From assembly GCA_031264885.1 (NCBI GenBank), contig JAISDM010000178.1, positions 1 to 9,452 on the forward strand: a stretch of DNA of 9,452 bases, read 5' to 3'. The DNA is from Peptococcaceae bacterium (GTDB taxonomy: Bacteria > Bacillota > Peptococcia > DRI-13 > UBA5745). The notes under the pieces are model-generated. The model saw only the letters and a program-made list of their open reading frames with translations, was not told where the DNA came from and searched no databases. The position numbers and the translations under genes were made by a program. The number at the start of each line of letters is the position of its first letter. Position 1 is the stretch's first letter. Shown here in pieces: positions 6,525-9,452 of this stretch.

Positions 6525-6543
6525 GACAGAAAGAAGGCGTCCC

Positions 6544-8325
6544 ATGCAAACCCCCGTAACCACACTCATTGCCTGCGCCGCTGTGATGTTTCTCGTCGTC
6601 GGCGGCCTTGCCCTGCTGGCCCACCATTATACCCTCAGCGGTATCCGGAACAAAACCGTCGGCCACGGGCAGCACGGCACGGCGCGCTGGGCCGCGAAGA
6701 ACGAAATCCGCCGCGCCTTCGCCCATGTACCCTTCACCCCGAAGCTCTGGCGGGCGGGCCAAAGTCTGCCCCCCGCCCAGGCGCAGGGCGTCATCCTCGG
6801 CGGCGCCGGAGGCAAAGCCGGCGTCACCGCTTTGGTGGATACCGACGACGTCCACGTCCTGATGACGGCGGCCTCCGGCGCCGGCAAGACGGCCTTCTTC
6901 CTCTATCCCAATTTGGAGTACGCCTGCGCCTGCGGCATGTCCTTCCTATGCACCGACACCAAGGGAGACCTATTCCGCAACTACGCCAACATCGCCCAAG
7001 ACTGCTACGGCTACAGCGTAGCGGTCATTGATCTCAGAAACCCCACCCGCTCCGACGGCTTCAACCTGTTGCATCTGGTGAACCAATACATGGACGTCTA
7101 CGCGCGGGAGCCGGAGAATCTGGCCGCCAAGGCCAAAGCCGAGAAATACGCCAAGATCATCTCCAAGACCATCGTCAACGCCTCCGGCGACAGCGCCCAG
7201 TACGGGCAAAATCGCTTTTTTTACGATGCCGCCGAGGGCCTTCTGACCTCCGTCATTTTGCTTCTGGCCGAGTACCTGCCCCCGGATGAAGGCGAAGCCG
7301 ACAGGCGGCACATCGTCAGCGTGTTCAAGCTGATCCAGGATCTGCTGGCTCCCAGCACTGTGAAGGGCAAAAGCCAATTCCAGCTGCTCGCCGACAAGCT
7401 CCCCTCCGCGCACAAAGCGCGCATGTTCGCGGGCGCGGCCCTGAACAGCGCGGAACAGGCCATGGCCTCGGTACTCTCCACCGTGCTGTCCCGTCTCAAC
7501 GCGTTCATCGATTCCGAGCTGGAGCAGATTCTGTGCTTCGACACCGCCATCGACGCGGAGAAGTTTTGTAAGGGAAAATCCGCCCTGTTCGTGGTGCTGC
7601 CGGAGGAAGACACCACCAAGTATTTCATGGTGTCGCTGATGCTCCAGCAACTCTACCGGGAGATCCTCACAGTGGCCGACGAGCAGGGCGGCAGACTCCC
7701 GAACCGCGTCATGTTTTACCTGGACGAGATCGGCACGATCCCACCCATCGAATCCCTGGAACTGATGTTCAGCGCCTCCCGTTCCCGCCGCCTGACTTTG
7801 GTTCCCATCCTCCAGTCCATCACAGGCCAGCTCGTCAAGAATTACGGCAAGGAAGGCGCCGAGATCATCGTGGACAACTGCGCGGACGTGATCTTCGGCG
7901 GCTTCGCGCCCAACTCCCAGACCGCCCAGGAACTGTCCAAAGCCCTCGGCAGCTACACCGCCCTCTCCGGCAGCGTTAGCCGGAGCAAGAATGACCCCTC
8001 CCAATCCCTGCAGATGATTGAGCGGCCCCTGATGACCCCCGACGAGCTAAAAGCCATGCCCAAAGGCGAATTCGTCGTGATGAAGACAGGCGTACATCCC
8101 ATGCGGACGCGCCTGCCCCTGTTCCTGGATTGGGGCGTCGTCTTCGGCGAACCCTGCGTGATGGCCGAGAAAGCCCAGCGCCCGGTGGTATACGCCGACA
8201 AAGACGCGCTGGAGGAAGAAATCCTGCGCCGGTTTTACGCCTTCGAGGACACAGACGATACTGGCGGCGGCGCGGACGGCGCCGAGCCGCAAGCCCAGCC
8301 CCGCAAGCCCATCCGAACGCCGTAG
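6544..8325 (+). CDS. virD4: VirD4/TraG-type type IV coupling protein (T4CP ATPase)
   Basis: 593 residues from ATG 6544, with an AAGAAGG site six bases upstream. One hydrophobic N-terminal segment (about residues 5-27) is visible; many VirD4 proteins have two. Walker A is AASGAGKT (residues 109-116, K115), with Ala instead of the usual first Gly. TDTKGDLFRNYA and VIDLRNPTRSDGFNLL follow, as in clostridial VirD4 proteins. Walker B is VMFYLDEIGTIP (D394, E395), then SRSRRLTLVPILQS and the C-terminal FAPNSQTAQELSKALGSYT region. It is an inner-membrane hexameric ATPase that recruits the relaxase-DNA complex to the secretion channel. The last 25 or so residues are low-complexity (DTGGGADGAEPQAQPRKP). 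It follows the divergent toxin-antitoxin cassette rather than the TOPRIM gene directly, so it probably needs its own promoter; none is convincing on the + strand. Confidence 0.92.
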   Translation: MQTPVTTLIACAAVMFLVVGGLALLAHHYTLSGIRNKTVGHGQHGTARWAAKNEIRRAFAHVPFTPKLWRAGQSLPPAQAQGVILGGAGGKAGVTALVDTDDVHVLMTAASGAGKTAFFLYPNLEYACACGMSFLCTDTKGDLFRNYANIAQDCYGYSVAVIDLRNPTRSDGFNLLHLVNQYMDVYAREPENLAAKAKAEKYAKIISKTIVNASGDSAQYGQNRFFYDAAEGLLTSVILLLAEYLPPDEGEADRRHIVSVFKLIQDLLAPSTVKGKSQFQLLADKLPSAHKARMFAGAALNSAEQAMASVLSTVLSRLNAFIDSELEQILCFDTAIDAEKFCKGKSALFVVLPEEDTTKYFMVSLMLQQLYREILTVADEQGGRLPNRVMFYLDEIGTIPPIESLELMFSASRSRRLTLVPILQSITGQLVKNYGKEGAEIIVDNCADVIFGGFAPNSQTAQELSKALGSYTALSGSVSRSKNDPSQSLQMIERPLMTPDELKAMPKGEFVVMKTGVHPMRTRLPLFLDWGVVFGEPCVMAEKAQRPVVYADKDALEEEILRRFYAFEDTDDTGGGADGAEPQAQPRKPIRTP

Positions 8326-8340
8326 GAGAACCGTGGAGAA

Positions 8341-8345
8341 AGGAG
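8341..8345 (+). promoter_or_regulatory. Shine-Dalgarno without a canonical in-frame start behind it
   Basis: AGGAG (within AGAAAGGAG) is a strong ribosome site after the coupling-protein stop. In the HTH reading frame the codon nine bases downstream is ATC (8355), not ATG, GTG or TTG. The overlapping GTG codons at 8333 and 8345 are in another frame. Confidence 0.45.
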
Positions 8346-8378
8346 TGGCGCCACATCAGCTTTTTCACCGAAATATAT

Positions 8379-8612
8379 ATGGCCGACTTGCCCCACCGGG
8401 CGCGGACGGTCTACATGTACCTGAAAGACCGCGCGGACAAAGACGGCCGGTGCTGGCCCGCCATCAACACCGTCGCCCGGGATCTGTCCCTCTCCCGCTC
8501 CACGGTCAAGCGGGCGGTCGCCGATCTCATACGGGCAGGCTTCCTCCGCAAAGAGGCCCGCTACCGCGAGAACGGCAGCAAATCCAGCTGTTTGTACACG
8601 CTCAGGGAGTAG
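8379..8612 (+). CDS. Small winged-helix HTH protein (HTH_36-like) of the transfer module
   Basis: 77 residues from the first in-frame ATG (8379), though the family-like sequence begins earlier: the frame reads WRKEWRHISFFTEIY before MADLPHRARTVYMYL, and relatives in clostridial elements usually begin with a comparable FFT/FYT-x-IY segment. The body is a winged helix: helices in RARTVYMYLKDRAD, WPAINTVARDL and the recognition helix SRSTVKRAVADLIRAG, then a wing FLRKEARYRENGSKSSCLYTL. The pattern matches HTH_36 domains found in replication-initiation and plasmid or element control proteins. It follows the coupling-protein gene, as in related elements, and may regulate transfer genes or bind the element's replication region; the target is unknown. 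ATG 8379 has no Shine-Dalgarno, so the gene may start at the non-standard ATC 8355 or may have lost its start codon. An ATG far upstream (8130) would overlap the coupling-protein gene by nearly 200 bases and is unlikely. Confidence 0.65.
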   Translation: MADLPHRARTVYMYLKDRADKDGRCWPAINTVARDLSLSRSTVKRAVADLIRAGFLRKEARYRENGSKSSCLYTLRE

Positions 8613-8963
8613 ATACGATCCGCCAGGGCGTAACGGCACAGCATCAAGGCGCGCGAAAAAAACATGCTCGACCGCCAAGGGGTATTTATACGCTGTTACT
8701 GACCCACGGGTGGGTTCACGGTGAACCATCCCGAAGAACTCACCTTAACAATTCCAAGTGCAGAGAAAAAACAAGAAAGACGAATCAATAGCCCACAAGC
8801 GGTTAAACCTTATGTATCAAATCATCATTCCCACAATAACTCCATAAGCATGAAAATAGTTTTTAATCGTTTATTTGTACGCCGCACTACGGCGGCATGG
8901 TGTCAACTACAGCATTGAAACAATTTAGTCTCCATTTTTGTGATCCTTTCTTTCCGCGATAAC
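8613..8963. other. Non-coding stretch at the right edge of the mobilization module
   Basis: No convincing protein gene is seen. The first part (to about 8735) is still GC-rich and contains a pair of overlapping palindromes; after it the sequence becomes AT-rich and resembles the flanking DNA of the kinase gene. Short open frames on + (8333-8791 and 8721-8918) run through it but change character across the composition boundary and lack recognisable domains. A weak hairpin GCCGC/GCGGC (8881-8896) lies near its end, without a T-tract on either strand. No direct repeat shared with the 396-633 region longer than about 8 bases was found by eye. Confidence 0.5.
8702..8727. repeat. Two overlapping palindromes
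   Basis: ACCCAC-GG-GTGGGT (8702-8715) and GGTTCAC-G-GTGAACC (8713-8727) share three bases, so the two hairpins are mutually exclusive or form adjacent binding half-sites. No T-tract follows. Position just downstream of the last transfer-module gene makes an operator, element-end or origin-type site possible. Confidence 0.6.
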
Positions 8964-9452
8964 TTACTCGCACGCCAGATTCAAAACGATGGTTACTTTA
9001 AAAGTAGTCTCATCGCTTTGAACATCAACGTGACCTTTGTATTTTTCTGCGGTATTTCTCACATTGTAAAGTCCATAGCCATGAATACGTTTGCTGTCGT
9101 TATGCTTTGGATGCTTACGATCACGACCCAATGGATTGATTATTTCATAGAACAACAATTTCCCCTGCTTGAAAAGCCGAATACTGATCCTTCTCTCTCC
9201 TGATTCGGACGACGACATATCTGAGCAAGCCACGATTGCGTTTTCAACCGTGTTGCCGATGATCACAGCCAGATCCATTGGTTGAACCGCTAGTTCATTC
9301 GGTATGCTTAAATCCATATCCATTTGGATATTCAACGCTTCCGCTTGCTTCATGTACTCATGCAACACAGCATTCAGTATCGGATTCGCTGTGTCAATCA
9401 CAACAGAAATCTGATTAATCGTTCTTTTGATCTCCTCAATATACTTTGCGGC
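8964..9452 (-). CDS. GHKL-domain sensor histidine kinase (AgrC-type), C-terminal part (5' end outside window)
   Basis: The minus-strand frame is open from the window edge to TAA at 8966-8964, 162 visible residues; the GTG at 9401 is internal, because coding sequence (YIEEIKRTINQISVV) continues upstream. The last part of the dimerization region (DTANPILNAVLHEYMKQAEALNIQMD) is followed by an HATPase_c_5/GHKL ATP-binding domain: N-box DLAVIIGNTVENAIVAC with its Asn residues, and G-box HGYGLYNVRNTAEKYKG. These features place it with AgrC/ComD-like peptide-sensing kinases, which phosphorylate a LytTR-type response regulator. The phospho-accepting His and the membrane sensor would lie outside the window. 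Composition is AT-rich like the left flank, so I take it as chromosomal neighbour rather than element cargo. Confidence 0.85.
   Translation of the reverse strand, partial: AAKYIEEIKRTINQISVVIDTANPILNAVLHEYMKQAEALNIQMDMDLSIPNELAVQPMDLAVIIGNTVENAIVACSDMSSSESGERRISIRLFKQGKLLFYEIINPLGRDRKHPKHNDSKRIHGYGLYNVRNTAEKYKGHVDVQSDETTFKVTIVLNLACE

Noticed and set aside
6970..8004. Minus-strand open frame of 344 residues across the coupling-protein gene
   Set aside because: Antisense shadow of a gene with intact Walker A and B motifs; its composition (Gly/Val/Glu/His) is typical of reversed GC-rich coding DNA.
8130..8378. Long upstream start for the HTH gene (ATG 8130)
   Set aside because: It would overlap the coupling-protein gene by almost 200 bases and the added Arg-rich sequence is an out-of-frame reading of that gene.
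8333..8791. + strand open frame of 152 residues overlapping the HTH gene in another frame
   Set aside because: Its first two thirds are a shadow of the HTH frame and the rest crosses the composition boundary; no domain seen, although its GTG codons sit near a good ribosome site.
8721..8918. + strand 65-residue open frame starting in the second palindrome
   Set aside because: The GTG start has no ribosome site and the sequence spans the module/flank boundary with no recognisable pattern.
396..8963. att-type direct repeats flanking the module
   Set aside because: By-eye comparison of 396-633 with 8613-8963 gave only short matches such as GTTACTG and GGCGGCAT, which are expected by chance.
1..9452. 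tRNA, rRNA or riboswitch genes
   Set aside because: No cloverleaf, conserved rRNA segment or known riboswitch core was recognised on either strand.

Overview
The window looks like a GC-rich DNA-mobilization module embedded in a more AT-rich Bacillota chromosome. Close parallels to the MobP3/MobL-type relaxase locus of clostridial integrative elements, the Rpn-type protein and the AgrC-type kinase point to Clostridia or Negativicutes; I cannot name a genus. Base composition shifts at both ends: about 1-600 and about 8740-9452 are visibly AT-richer than the 640-8640 core, and a third AT-richer island (about 5800-6540) lies inside the core.

Left flank (1-600): the 3' end of an Rpn-family PD-(D/E)XK nuclease gene, followed by an elaborate branched terminator (450-531) and a short REP-like hairpin (563-579).

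Core, all on +: a ribbon-helix-helix accessory protein (640-1053), a 1080-residue relaxase with a HUH-type histidine cluster, an acidic repeat linker and about twelve Sel1-like repeats (1065-4307), a DUF3991/TOPRIM protein (4327-5796), a VirD4/TraG coupling ATPase (6544-8325) and a small winged-helix HTH protein (about 8379-8612). The first three genes are separated by 11 and 19 nt and read as one operon. Together they would recognise and nick an origin of transfer, process the strand and deliver the relaxase-DNA complex to a type IV secretion channel.

A Phd/YefM-RelE/ParE toxin-antitoxin pair on the minus strand (5869-6461) sits between the TOPRIM and coupling-protein genes, with its own promoter, palindromic operator and terminator. 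It looks like an inserted addiction cassette that splits the transfer operon.

Right flank: a 351-nt non-coding stretch with two overlapping palindromes (8702-8727), then the 3' part of a minus-strand GHKL (AgrC-type) sensor kinase. No integrase, no mating-channel genes (VirB4, VirB6, PrgI-like) and no convincing att repeats are visible, so in this window the element is either a decayed fragment or a larger element cut at the HTH gene. The most unusual items are the relaxase-Sel1 architecture, the toxin-antitoxin insertion with a shared divergent control region, the HTH gene lacking a normal start codon behind a good Shine-Dalgarno, and a 16-pair hairpin inside the TOPRIM gene.
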